Below, one piece after another: positions 1 to 6,696 of a DNA stretch of 10,501 nt. Position 1 is the stretch's first letter. Every line of letters starts with the position of its first letter. A model generated the notes under the pieces. It did no database searches and was not told where the DNA came from. It saw only the letters and a program-made list of their open reading frames with translations. Location: NCBI GenBank assembly GCA_964496245.1, contig CAZBZG010000165.1, forward strand, positions 1 through 10,501, in the 5' to 3' direction. The translations under genes and the position numbers were made by a program. The DNA is from CAZBZG01 sp964496245. GTDB taxonomy: Bacteria > Planctomycetota > SZUA-567.

Positions 1-2
1 AG

Positions 3-3000
3 GCCCTGGCCCAGGGCCAGACCGCAGCCCTGCTCGAGCAGGAGCGGCCCAACATCTTCACCCAGTCGGTGGGCAACATCGCACCCAAGCAGGACGTCAA
101 GATCGAGATCACCTATGTGGACGTGCTCGCCTACGACATGGGCACGTACGAGTTTCACTTCCCCATGGTCGTAGGCCCGCGTTTCATCCCGGGCAGCCCC
201 ACCTCCACGCCGCCGGCCCTGCCTGCCGAGCTCCAGGGCAGGACGAGCCGGCCCGCGCCCGATACCGACCGCGTGCCGGACGCGAGCCGCATCACCCCGC
301 CCGTCATGAAGCCGGGCCAGCGCAACGGCCACGACATCAGCCTCTCGGTCGCGCTCGACGCAGGCGTGCCCGTGCAGGGTCTCGAAGTCATCAGCCACAA
401 GGCAGCCGTTAGGCAGTCGGGCGCCAGCGAAGCGCGCGTCACGCTCGACCCGGCCGACAGCATTCCGAACAAGGATTTCGTGCTCACCTACGACGTGGTG
501 GGCGACAAGCCCGAGATGGCCGTGCTCTGCCACACGAACGAGAGCGGCATGGGCTACTTCCTCATGATGATCCAGCCCAGGGAGGACGAGAAGCTCAAAC
601 AGACCCCGCCGCGCGAGCTCTGTTTTCTGATCGATGTCTCGGGGTCCATGCGGGGCGAGCCCACGGCGTTCGTCCGCCGGACCATGGACCAGATGCTCAA
701 GTGCTCCAATCCCGGGGACACGATCCAGGTCATCACGTTCGCCAGCCAGGCCCACAGGCTTTTCGACAAGGCCGTGCCCGCCAACCAGGCGAACATGTCC
801 AAGGCCTTGAACTTCACCCGCAACCTGCGCGGCGGCGGAGGCACGCACATGCTCAAGGGCGTGAAGATGGCGATCAACGACCCGCTGGACGAAAAGCGCG
901 TGCGCATCGTGGTCATGCTCACCGACGGCTACATCGGCAACGAAGCCGAGATCATCCAAGAGGTGGGCCAAAGCTGCGGGGACCAGATCCGCTTCTGGTG
1001 CCTGGGCATCGGCAGCTCGGTCAACCGCTTTCTGGTGGACGGCGTGGCCAAGCAGGGCGGGGGCATGGGCAAGGTGCTCACGCTCAAGGAGGATCCCAAG
1101 GTCCTGGCCACCCAGATCATGCACCGCATCCACCGGGCGCAGCTGGCGAAGATCAAGATCGACTACGGGGACGTGCCCGTGTACGAGACCCTGCCCGCAC
1201 GCATCCCCGAGCTCTGGGCGGGCCGGCCCGTGATCGTCTTCGGCAGGTACGAGGACGGAAAAAAGACCACGATCACGGTGAGCGGCAGCGCCGAGGGCGA
1301 GCCCGTGAGGTGGACGCTCGACGCCACGTTCCCTGAGACCAGGCCGGAGAACGAAGTGCTGGCCAAGGTCTGGGCGCGCCACAAGATCGAGGATCTCATG
1401 CACCAGACCTATTACGCGGGCTCGCCCGCCATCGAGGAAGCGGTCACCGAACTCGCGCTCGACTACCAGCTCATGAGCCAGTACACGAGTTTTGTGGCTG
1501 TGGACGAGAACCAGGCCGCCGACCCGCAGCAGCAGGCCCGCCCGCCCCGGCGCATGAGGGTGCCCGTGCCGCTTCCCGAAGGCACCTCGTGGGAGGGGTT
1601 CTTCGGGCCGCAGACCGGGGGCAGGGGGGATGTGGGGGGGACCGCTACCTTCGAAATCAGCAGACGTGCCGCTGAGGCGCCGGCGCTCATGGACGTGGGC
1701 GCTGCTGCCGGCCGCGGCGGGGGCGGCCGTTTCCGCCGGGCCGCCAAACCACAGGCCGCTGCACTGCCAAGGGAACCTGCGGCGCCGGGCATGTTTGCCG
1801 GCCCTCCGTCTGCCGCGCGTTCGCAGGCCGCGAAGAAGACGGGCCTGCCCATGCGCCGCAGCGGTCTGCGCATGGCCCGCGGGAACGTCCGCACCCAACA
1901 GAAGGCGGCCGACTTCGAGCTACAGGACCTTCCCCGCGCGGATGGCCTTCGCAGGGACCTGGCTGACGAGAAAGTGGCCGTGAACATGCACTACGCCAGC
2001 GCAGCCCTGCGGGCAGAGGCCCCGGCCCTGCAGAAGCAGGCGCAGGCTGCGCTCGAAGCCTGCAAGGCTCTGGAGGAGAAGGGCGACCTCGCGTCTGCGC
2101 GCAGCCAGGCTGTGTTCGCGTATCTGCTCGACACCGCCTGCATGCGTTTGCGCGCGAGCCAGGGCAAGACAGGCGGCCAGGCGCTGAGCCGCATCCGCGC
2201 CATCGACAAGGCGCTCCGCAAGCAGTGGCGGGAAGCGCTCCCAGCCCTCGACAACAAGGTGGACCTCGTCCTGCGCGACCGGTCGCTCGTCCAGGCGCTC
2301 CAGGATGTGGCCGAGGCTGCCGGCCTGAAAATCGAGCTGCTCGACGGCAGTGCGCAGGATGCAGCCGAGATTCTGCGGCGCGAACACGCGCGCATCACGT
2401 TCCTGGACCTGCGCCACGTGCAGGCCGGCAAAGCGCTCGACTGGATCCTCCAGCCGCTGCGCCTGGAGTGGCGCGTAGAGGACGGCACGGTCCGGGCCGG
2501 CGCGCCGCGGCGATTCGCCGAGACGTCGACCTGGGTGTACCACGTGGCAGCCATGGCGTTGCCCGCGGCCAAGGAACTCGAGGGCCAGGACCACAAACAG
2601 CAGCTCGAGACCATGCGCAAGCAGGCGGATGCGTTCCGCAATGCCGCGCGCGAGCAAGTGGGCGAAGAGGTCTTCTGGTTCGCGCCGGGCGCGCTCCTGG
2701 TCCGCGGCAAAGCCGAGGCGCACGCGGCCACGGCCGCCTGGTTCGCGAAGCTGGCCGACCCCGAGGCGGACCTGCCTGAAAACCAGGCCGAGCTCCACGA
2801 GCGCACGGCTGCGCGCGTCACCGCACGCGCGGATCTGCTGGACAAGGCGGGGGCGGCACGCGCGCGTGCGCGTGTGGCCGAGAGCCTGACCGAGCACAGC
2901 TGGACCCTGCTCGCCGAAGCTGCGCGCGGCGAGCTCCCGCTCGAGGCACTGACCGAACTCCAGGTCGCCTGGAACCAATCCCAGGTGCAGCAGCTTCTCG

Positions 3001-3563
3001 ACAAGGGGACTGCCGGGCTGGTGCTTCGTTCGTGCTGGGCGGTGGGCCAGGCTGCGGCCGCGGTCAAGGGCCAGGCGCATGCAGACGAACTCGCGCAGCT
3101 CGCAACCCGCGCGCGCACGCTCTGCCAGCCGGCTGCAGACGCCGCGCTCACCGATCTCACGGAGAAACCCGAGGATGCGGATGCGTTCCTGCGTACGCTC
3201 TACGCTGCGCTCGCGTTCTCAGACGATGAGGCCTACCGCGCCAAGGCCGCACCGCAGCTCACGACCGGCCGCAAGCCGGAGTCGCCTCTCGCAGATGCAC
3301 AACTCGTGGCGCGCGCGCTCCTCGGGAGCCCCAACGCGACGGACGAGAAATCCCTCGTCGCGCTCGCAGAGAAGGGCGTGTACGGCGAAGACATGGTCGT
3401 GCTCACCGCCCTGGCGTGCCGCCGCGCTGGCGGCGAGGCCTGGCGCGCGTTCCGCGAGAACGCCCGGGATCAGCTCGCCGACCAGCCCCTCGCCGGCCCC
3501 GTGGTCGTGCTCGTCAACCGCCTCGCCCGCGCCACCCTCCCCCTCTTGGCGCGGGCGCGGTGA
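3..3563 (+). CDS. VIT/VWA-domain protein with C-terminal STN-like domain (5' end outside window)
   Basis: The frame is open from base 3, and the residues before the first possible start (GTG at 69) read LLEQERPNIFTQSVGNI, a typical VIT-domain stretch, so the true start lies to the left of the window. Residue numbers below count from that GTG. The end of the VIT domain covers about nt 3-200. A linker typical of VIT/VWA proteins follows, then a von Willebrand A domain at about nt 610-1130 with a complete metal site: DVSGS (D189, S191, S193), T259 in GGGGTHM and D286 in TDGYIG. The segment LDYQLMSQYTSFVAVDE near nt 1460-1510 is characteristic of bacterial VIT/VWA proteins. A Pro/Ala/Arg-rich linker (about nt 1510-1950) and helical segments come next. 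From nt 2250 to about 2510 the sequence resembles the secretin/TonB short N-terminal (STN) fold: VDLVLRDRSLVQALQDVAEA, then ITFLDLRHVQAGKALDWIL. A helical C-terminus ends at TGA 3561. Family members are usually envelope-associated and bind protein partners; the ligand is unknown. Signal peptide and promoter are not visible. Confidence 0.88.
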   Translation, partial: ALAQGQTAALLEQERPNIFTQSVGNIAPKQDVKIEITYVDVLAYDMGTYEFHFPMVVGPRFIPGSPTSTPPALPAELQGRTSRPAPDTDRVPDASRITPPVMKPGQRNGHDISLSVALDAGVPVQGLEVISHKAAVRQSGASEARVTLDPADSIPNKDFVLTYDVVGDKPEMAVLCHTNESGMGYFLMMIQPREDEKLKQTPPRELCFLIDVSGSMRGEPTAFVRRTMDQMLKCSNPGDTIQVITFASQAHRLFDKAVPANQANMSKALNFTRNLRGGGGTHMLKGVKMAINDPLDEKRVRIVVMLTDGYIGNEAEIIQEVGQSCGDQIRFWCLGIGSSVNRFLVDGVAKQGGGMGKVLTLKEDPKVLATQIMHRIHRAQLAKIKIDYGDVPVYETLPARIPELWAGRPVIVFGRYEDGKKTTITVSGSAEGEPVRWTLDATFPETRPENEVLAKVWARHKIEDLMHQTYYAGSPAIEEAVTELALDYQLMSQYTSFVAVDENQAADPQQQARPPRRMRVPVPLPEGTSWEGFFGPQTGGRGDVGGTATFEISRRAAEAPALMDVGAAAGRGGGGRFRRAAKPQAAALPREPAAPGMFAGPPSAARSQAAKKTGLPMRRSGLRMARGNVRTQQKAADFELQDLPRADGLRRDLADEKVAVNMHYASAALRAEAPALQKQAQAALEACKALEEKGDLASARSQAVFAYLLDTACMRLRASQGKTGGQALSRIRAIDKALRKQWREALPALDNKVDLVLRDRSLVQALQDVAEAAGLKIELLDGSAQDAAEILRREHARITFLDLRHVQAGKALDWILQPLRLEWRVEDGTVRAGAPRRFAETSTWVYHVAAMALPAAKELEGQDHKQQLETMRKQADAFRNAAREQVGEEVFWFAPGALLVRGKAEAHAATAAWFAKLADPEADLPENQAELHERTAARVTARADLLDKAGAARARARVAESLTEHSWTLLAEAARGELPLEALTELQVAWNQSQVQQLLDKGTAGLVLRSCWAVGQAAAAVKGQAHADELAQLATRARTLCQPAADAALTDLTEKPEDADAFLRTLYAALAFSDDEAYRAKAAPQLTTGRKPESPLADAQLVARALLGSPNATDEKSLVALAEKGVYGEDMVVLTALACRRAGGEAWRAFRENARDQLADQPLAGPVVVLVNRLARATLPLLARAR
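3526..3555. terminator. Perfect 9-bp hairpin at the 3' end of the VWA gene
   Basis: CCCGCGCCA (3526-3534) and TGGCGCGGG (3547-3555) are perfect inverted copies with a 12-base pyrimidine loop, lying just before the TGA stop at 3561. It sits between convergent genes (VWA on plus, hicB on minus), where a two-way transcription barrier is common. No T-run follows on either strand, so a classical intrinsic terminator is not shown. Confidence 0.35.
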
Positions 3564-3584
3564 GGGACGTCCCAACCGCCTCGT

Positions 3585-3613
3585 GCGGAGGGAGCGCGGT
3601 GTCAAGCGTCGGC
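3585..3613 (-). repeat. 29-bp direct repeat, copy 1 (orphan promoter core)
   Basis: This 29-bp sequence is identical to 4912-4940. On the minus strand it contains GCCGACGCTTGACA (the -35 box is the complement of 3600-3605) followed by CCGCGCTCCCTCCGC. Seventeen bases after the -35 box, where the other copy has TAGCCT, this one has GAGGCG, so it lacks a usable -10 box and would point into the 3' end of the VWA gene. It is probably a non-functional duplicate of the promoter upstream of the membrane gene. Confidence 0.8.
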
Positions 3614-3640
3614 TGCATCCGCGGGACGATGTGCGGATTC

Positions 3641-3853
3641 TTAGGCATAGAGCAGGCGGCCTTTGGGCGCGGGAATCGGGCGTCCTTCCGCTTGGGCGGT
3701 CTCGATCCATTCCTGGATGATGGTCTGCGCGTTGGCGAGAGCTTCCTGGTGCGTCTTGCCGTCAGCCATGCAGCCGGGCAGTTCGGGTACTTCTGCAACA
3801 AAGGTCTCGTCTTCCTTGCTCCAATAGATGATGATCTCGTACTTGGCATCCAT
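3641..3853 (-). CDS. hicB: HicB-type antitoxin
   Basis: This 70-residue protein matches short HicB antitoxins, which neutralise the HicA mRNA-cleaving toxin by direct binding. The N-terminus YEIIIYWSKEDETFVAEVPEL followed by PGCMADGKTHQEALANA and the ending GRPIPAPKGRLLYA form the usual partial RNase-H-like fold. There is no added ribbon-helix-helix or HTH domain, so on its own it has no obvious DNA-binding part; many short HicB proteins share this. The ATG is one base after the hicA stop (TAGCATG), with GGAGGA about 8 bases upstream inside the end of hicA, indicating translational coupling. Base composition is visibly lower in GC than the flanking genes, which suggests acquisition by transfer. 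The gene ends with TAA and converges on the VWA gene. Confidence 0.88.
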   Translation of the reverse strand: MDAKYEIIIYWSKEDETFVAEVPELPGCMADGKTHQEALANAQTIIQEWIETAQAEGRPIPAPKGRLLYA

Positions 3854-3854
3854 G

Positions 3855-4109
3855 CTAGTCCTCCATGCGCAGCTGGTACTTGAGGATGACGCCCCTGACC
3901 TGTCGTATCTGGTAGGGTTTCGCCTTGGATCCCCGCGGCTGGAGATTGAGGATCTCGGCGATACCCGCCATCGTGTAGATGTGGTGATCTCCTTTGATGC
4001 GTTCGAGAAATCCGAGGCGTTTCAGTAGCGCGCGCAATCTCGAGAAAGCGACATCAGCGTCCGATCGCCGCAACAGAATGTGTCGATACAGCTTCTCGTC
4101 TCGATCCAT
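3855..4109 (-). CDS. hicA: HicA-type toxin (mRNA interferase)
   Basis: This 84-residue protein resembles HicA toxins, small dsRBD-fold ribonucleases that cleave mRNA and are held inactive by HicB. Features seen are a helical N-terminus (FSRLRALLKRLGF), the catalytic-histidine segment IKGDHHIYTM (H42, H43), and the conserved tail LQPRGSKAKPYQIRQVR followed by VILKYQL. The start at 4109 gives the normal family length and begins MDRDEKLYRHILL, as expected. Only a weak purine stretch (GTGAGAG) precedes it. The frame is open a long way upstream, into the membrane-protein remnant, so automatic calling could produce a 311-residue fusion from 4790. I regard the fusion as an artefact because residues between the two parts look non-coding. 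The toxin lies first and the antitoxin second, the usual hicAB order. GC is lower than in neighbouring genes. Confidence 0.82.
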   Translation of the reverse strand: MDRDEKLYRHILLRRSDADVAFSRLRALLKRLGFLERIKGDHHIYTMAGIAEILNLQPRGSKAKPYQIRQVRGVILKYQLRMED

Positions 4110-4170
4110 TTCGCTCTCACTGCCCCCTCCCAGTCGTAGGCCCTTCTCAGAGTTAGACACCATCGCTCGG

Positions 4171-4189
4171 CTGGCATCGAGTATGCCAG
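4171..4189. promoter_or_regulatory. Perfect palindrome upstream of hicA, possible operator
   Basis: CTGGCAT (4171-4177) and ATGCCAG (4183-4189) are perfect inverted copies separated by five bases, about 62 bases upstream of the hicA ATG. Toxin-antitoxin operons are usually autoregulated through such palindromes close to their promoter. A loose -10 candidate (TCTAAC on the minus strand) lies between the palindrome and hicA, but no good -35 box was seen. The operator role is inference, and the short HicB has no obvious DNA-binding domain. Confidence 0.35.
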
Positions 4190-4224
4190 ATCCCTTGTGG
4201 AAAGTCCAGCCGCAAGCCTGGCAT

Positions 4225-4249
4225 CCTCCCGTTGTTGTCACACGGGAGG
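4225..4249. repeat. 8-bp stem-loop between membrane gene remnant and hicA
   Basis: CCTCCCGT (4225-4232) and ACGGGAGG (4242-4249) form a perfect stem with a nine-base loop. It lies where the membrane gene's recognisable coding sequence fades and before the hicA control region, so it may end the upstream transcript. No T-run follows on the minus strand. The rest of 4110-4283 holds only the palindrome at 4171 and nothing recognisable as coding. Confidence 0.35.
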
Positions 4250-4283
4250 CCTGGGAACGCCGCGCTCCATCTCGGCATTTGGT

Positions 4284-4896
4284 CCGCGGGCCGAGCTGGA
4301 GCTCGGCGAAGAGCGCGGCGCGGCGGCGGGCCAGGTGGACCTGGCGCCGGAGGATGGGGACGCCCAACCCCAGAACGATCGCGGCGAAGAGCAGGCCGTT
4401 CCAAAACAGGCTCGGAAAGCGGAAGCGTCCGGGAACGCGGCCGGGCGGCGTGGGGGCGAGCCCGGCAGCGTACGCGGCTTCAGCCGCCTCGCGCTCCTGA
4501 AACCGCTGCGTGCGCCGCCGGCGGAGGCGCGCGCCCGCCTGTCCGCCGAGGAACGCGCAGACCGGGGGGACGAGGCACAGGGCCACGACCACGGTGCCGG
4601 CGAGCCGGTCTGCGAACCATCCGATGTCTTCGGCGAACACCAGGACTTCCGACTGGACGAGCACGACAAAGGCCGTCCATCCCCGACCCGCATGGGTGAT
4701 GGCAAAGCCGCCCCCCAGGCTGGCGGCAAAGACCGCGAGCGAGTAGACCGCTGCAGTGACGGTTTGCTCGGCCAGGCTCGCCTTGAGCATAGTAGATGCG
4801 CTCGTAGTGCGCCAGCACCAGAAACAGCAGCGAGTAGACGAGCCAGGCCAGCAGCACGCCGCTCAGACGTTCGAAGAAGAGGCGGAATCGGGGCAT
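4284..4896 (-). pseudogene. Small membrane protein with a broken reading frame
   Basis: The start chosen is the ATG at 4896 (MPRFRLFFERLSGVLLAWLV), seven bases after a TAGCCT -10 box. The first frame encodes one hydrophobic segment (LLAWLVYSLLFLVLA) and runs to about 4791 (HYERIYY). There the hydrophobic reading jumps one base forward, to the frame beginning MLKASLAEQTVTAAVYS at 4790. That second frame carries at least three more hydrophobic segments (residues 14-31, 66-82 and 126-146 from 4790) and basic stretches such as ARLRRRRTQRF. A single extra base at the TACTATG site would explain the break; it could be a real mutation, an assembly error or, less likely, a second start at 4790. Recognisable coding ends near 4284, although the frame stays open into hicA. 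I do not recognise the family; it looks like an inner-membrane protein of unknown function. Confidence 0.5.
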
Positions 4897-4903
4897 GCAG
4901 CCA

Positions 4904-4932
4904 AGGCTAGCGCGGAGGGAGCGCGGTGTCAA
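4904..4932 (-). promoter_or_regulatory. Promoter TTGACA-N17-TAGCCT for the membrane protein gene
   Basis: On the minus strand a perfect -35 box (complement of 4927-4932) is followed by exactly 17 bases and TAGCCT (complement of 4904-4909). Only seven bases separate the -10 box from the ATG at 4896, so transcription should begin at or next to the start codon, giving a leaderless mRNA. This fits the lack of a ribosome binding site there. The same boxes and spacing recur upstream of the GH20-like gene. Confidence 0.72.
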
Positions 4933-4940
4933 GCGTCGGC
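4912..4940 (-). repeat. 29-bp direct repeat, copy 2 (promoter core)
   Basis: This sequence is identical to 3585-3613 and in the same orientation. It carries the -35 box and most of the spacer of the membrane-gene promoter. The two copies bracket the membrane gene remnant, hicA and hicB, a segment of about 1.3 kb. Confidence 0.85.
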
Positions 4941-4955
4941 GCTCCCAGGGATGTT

Positions 4956-5050
4956 CTCGTTGTCGCAATCGTTGTCGCAATCGTGATCGGAAGTCCCGAA
5001 GGCCGACCACGACAACGACAATGAACACGACAGCGAAGACGACAACGATT
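4956..5050. repeat. Intergenic CGTTGTCG/CGACAACG repeat element, copy 1
   Basis: The left arm holds a 12-bp tandem duplication (4958-4969 and 4970-4981, CGTTGTCGCAAT) and the right arm CGACAACG at 5010-5017 and 5040-5047. AATCGTTGTCG (4967-4977) and CGACAACGATT (5040-5050) are a perfect 11-bp inverted pair, so the element is an imperfect large palindrome centred near 5000. It fills the gap between the GH20-like gene's stop and the membrane gene's promoter. A related element lies at 6561-6650. Confidence 0.7.
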
Positions 5051-5068
5051 CAGGGTGGCGCAGGCGGC

Positions 5069-6478
5069 CTAACGCCCTGGACTCAGACGCCGTGCAAGGC
5101 CGAGCACGCAGTGCAGGTCGCGGGTGTGGAGCCATTTGCGCGTGCATTCGTGGCGGTCGCGTTTCCATGCGGCCACGCAGCGTTTGAGGAAGGTCTTGAC
5201 GCTGCGCAGCGCGGTCGTCTTCCGTCCGGCTGCACCGTAGACGCCCATGCGTTCGTACAGCTCGGCCGAGAGCACGAGGTCGCCCAGGCGTTCGGCGTGG
5301 CGCCTGGCCTTGTTCGGAAATGGCTTGAGCGCCTTGCGCAGTTCGCCCATGTTGCGGGCGAGCTCTCTGCAGGCGCGCACGTCTTCGCGCGTGAAGGGGT
5401 TCACGCGGCTGCCGCCGTTCATGATGTGCTCCACCTGCCGGCGCCGAGGCGCGGTCATGTGCAGGCGATGGATCAGCGCGCCCGCGCGTCTGCCGTCGGC
5501 CTTGTTGAGCCCGTAGAATTCCCGGGCGAAGTCTGCGGCAAACCCCGGATCCTCCTCCCGGGCCTCGAAGAGATGTCCGCCGAGCGCCATGGGGTAGTCC
5601 GCGCCCCCCGGTAGGTACCGCCAGGGGCACCAGACCGTGTTGGTCATGCCGATCACGCCGCGCTTGCGCAGCTGCAGGCTCAGGCCCGCAAAGCGGCGGA
5701 TGTTCTCGATGTTGGCCGCGTTGGGCAGGCCCCGCGTCTCGCCCCACTGCGAGACAGCCGGCGCGGTCCACACGTCGAACCCCTTGTCCAAGAAGACGAG
5801 GGGCGTGCTCGCGTCCACGGTCGCGTGGTAGTGCCAGTCGACCAGGATCACGTCCTTGTCGTACCGGCCGAGCATCTTGGGCGCGGACAGGCAGTGATCG
5901 CCCCACATGGCCGGCCGCCTCCCGAGCTTGCGCACCGTGCGGTGGACCCAGGCCGCATGCTTGGCGAAGGGCTTCCAAACCTCCTCCTCGGGCAGCGTCT
6001 TGTACTGCGGCAAGCCGCTCAGGTTCACCTCGTCGAGTCCGACGTGGAGCACCTCGGCGGGGAAGAGCGTGGCCGTATCTTCGAGCAATTCCTGGAGGAG
6101 CTTGCGCGTCTCCTTTCTGTCCGGATCGATGGCGTTGAAGCCCGAGCGCTTCCCGCGGCCGCCGAGCCGCTTGTAGCGCGGCAGGCTGGTGATGAAGCGC
6201 GTATGGCCGAGGCTCTCGAGTTCGGGCACCACGGCGATGCGGTGGCCTTTGGCTTCCCGTACGAAGTCGGCCATCTCGTCCGCGGTGAAGGCCCCGTCCT
6301 TGGCGAGTTCGGGGTGCGACGGAAAGGCCAGCGCGCTGCCCTGGTCGTCGGTGATGTGAAAGTGCAGCGTATTGTACCCCCACGCCTTGAGCCACGGCAG
6401 CAGGTCGCGGTAGTAGTCTTTCCGCTCCATGACGCGGGCGGGGTCGAGCATGACGGCACGGGTACGGAAGGCGGGCAT
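5069..6478 (-). CDS. GH20-like beta-N-acetylhexosaminidase family protein
   Basis: This 469-residue protein has the TIM-barrel signature of glycoside hydrolase family 20, whose members release terminal GlcNAc/GalNAc from glycans through substrate-assisted catalysis. Order of motifs: LLPWLKAWGYNTLHFHITDD (residues 27-46), FTADEMADFVREAKGHRIAV (64-83) followed by PELESLGHTRF, then HVGLDEV at 145-151 with the Asp-Glu catalytic pair D149-E150. Later aromatic residues (WHYH at 215-218, W280s) may line the pocket. The usual text around the pair is H-x-G-G-D-E, so the leucine at 148 makes this a divergent member and the substrate is uncertain. The start at 6478 is preferred because TGAGGAG lies six bases upstream, whereas the longer reading to 6541 runs across the promoter's transcript start. 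It has no signal peptide, so it is probably cytoplasmic and acts on imported oligosaccharides. It is divergent from the GH172 gene and is driven by its own promoter at 6526-6554. The stop is TAG. Confidence 0.82.
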   Translation of the reverse strand: MPAFRTRAVMLDPARVMERKDYYRDLLPWLKAWGYNTLHFHITDDQGSALAFPSHPELAKDGAFTADEMADFVREAKGHRIAVVPELESLGHTRFITSLPRYKRLGGRGKRSGFNAIDPDRKETRKLLQELLEDTATLFPAEVLHVGLDEVNLSGLPQYKTLPEEEVWKPFAKHAAWVHRTVRKLGRRPAMWGDHCLSAPKMLGRYDKDVILVDWHYHATVDASTPLVFLDKGFDVWTAPAVSQWGETRGLPNAANIENIRRFAGLSLQLRKRGVIGMTNTVWCPWRYLPGGADYPMALGGHLFEAREEDPGFAADFAREFYGLNKADGRRAGALIHRLHMTAPRRRQVEHIMNGGSRVNPFTREDVRACRELARNMGELRKALKPFPNKARRHAERLGDLVLSAELYERMGVYGAAGRKTTALRSVKTFLKRCVAAWKRDRHECTRKWLHTRDLHCVLGLARRLSPGR

Positions 6479-6525
6479 CTGGGGTCTCCTCAGGCCGGAC
6501 GAACACAGGGGTTTGCGTAGGGGAG

Positions 6526-6554
6526 AGGCTACCGGCGGCACGAAGGCGTGTCAA
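6526..6554 (-). promoter_or_regulatory. Promoter TTGACA-N17-TAGCCT for the GH20-like gene
   Basis: A perfect -35 box (complement of 6549-6554), a 17-base spacer and TAGCCT (complement of 6526-6531) match the membrane-gene promoter exactly in both boxes and spacing. The predicted transcript starts near 6519, giving a leader of about 40 bases with a good ribosome binding site at 6485-6492. Confidence 0.72.
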
Positions 6555-6560
6555 GCAGAG

Positions 6561-6650
6561 GCGTCGGCGCTTTCGGGGATCGTCTCGTTGTCGCTATCGT
6601 TGCTGCAATCGCAAGGAGCGGTCGCGAATGCCGACAACGACCACGGCACG
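6561..6650. repeat. Intergenic CGTTGTCG/CGACAACG repeat element, copy 2
   Basis: It resembles the element at 4956-5050 and the bases beside it. It shares GTCGGCGCT, then a GGGAT block, then TCTCGTTGTCGC, then a CAATCG block. The arms CGTTGTCG (6586-6593) and CGACAACG (6632-6639) are a perfect 8-bp inverted pair. It lies between the two divergent promoters of the GH20-like and GH172 genes, so it may carry regulatory sites for both. Confidence 0.6.
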
Positions 6651-6661
6651 CCCGTTTCCCG

Positions 6662-6690
6662 TTGACGCCGCTGGAGACGTGAGCTAGGGT
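6662..6690 (+). promoter_or_regulatory. Promoter TTGACG-N17-TAGGGT for the GH172 gene
   Basis: TTGACG (6662-6667), exactly 17 bases, then TAGGGT (6685-6690), followed by six bases and the ATG at 6697. The transcript should start at the ATG and be leaderless. The AGGG that could be mistaken for a ribosome binding site is part of the -10 box. It is back-to-back with the GH20-like gene's promoter. Confidence 0.6.
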
Positions 6691-6696
6691 GACTGC

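Noticed and set aside
1920..3160. Two long minus-strand open frames opposite the VWA gene's C-terminal half.
   Set aside because: Both are Arg/Ala/Ser-rich translations typical of antisense frames in GC-rich genes. The plus frame continues unbroken with STN-like and helical sequence.
3585..4940. Phage-type attachment sites or an insertion sequence, from the 29-bp direct repeats.
   Set aside because: No integrase, transposase or terminal inverted repeats lie between them, and the repeat is a promoter core. A duplication or homologous exchange is simpler.
4956..5050. Possible CRISPR array, from the repeated CGTTGTCGCAAT units.
   Set aside because: The units are 12 bases, directly adjacent with no spacers, and only two are exact. 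No cas genes are present.
4929..6554. A 541-codon minus-strand frame overlapping the GH20-like gene and ending in an Asp/Asn-rich tail.
   Set aside because: The translation is Arg/Pro/Gly-rich without motifs, and the overlapping frame carries the GH20 signatures. The tail is the intergenic repeat being translated.
6685..6690. AGGG before the GH172 ATG as a ribosome binding site.
   Set aside because: It falls exactly at the -10 position 17 bases from TTGACG, and the promoter reading explains it better.
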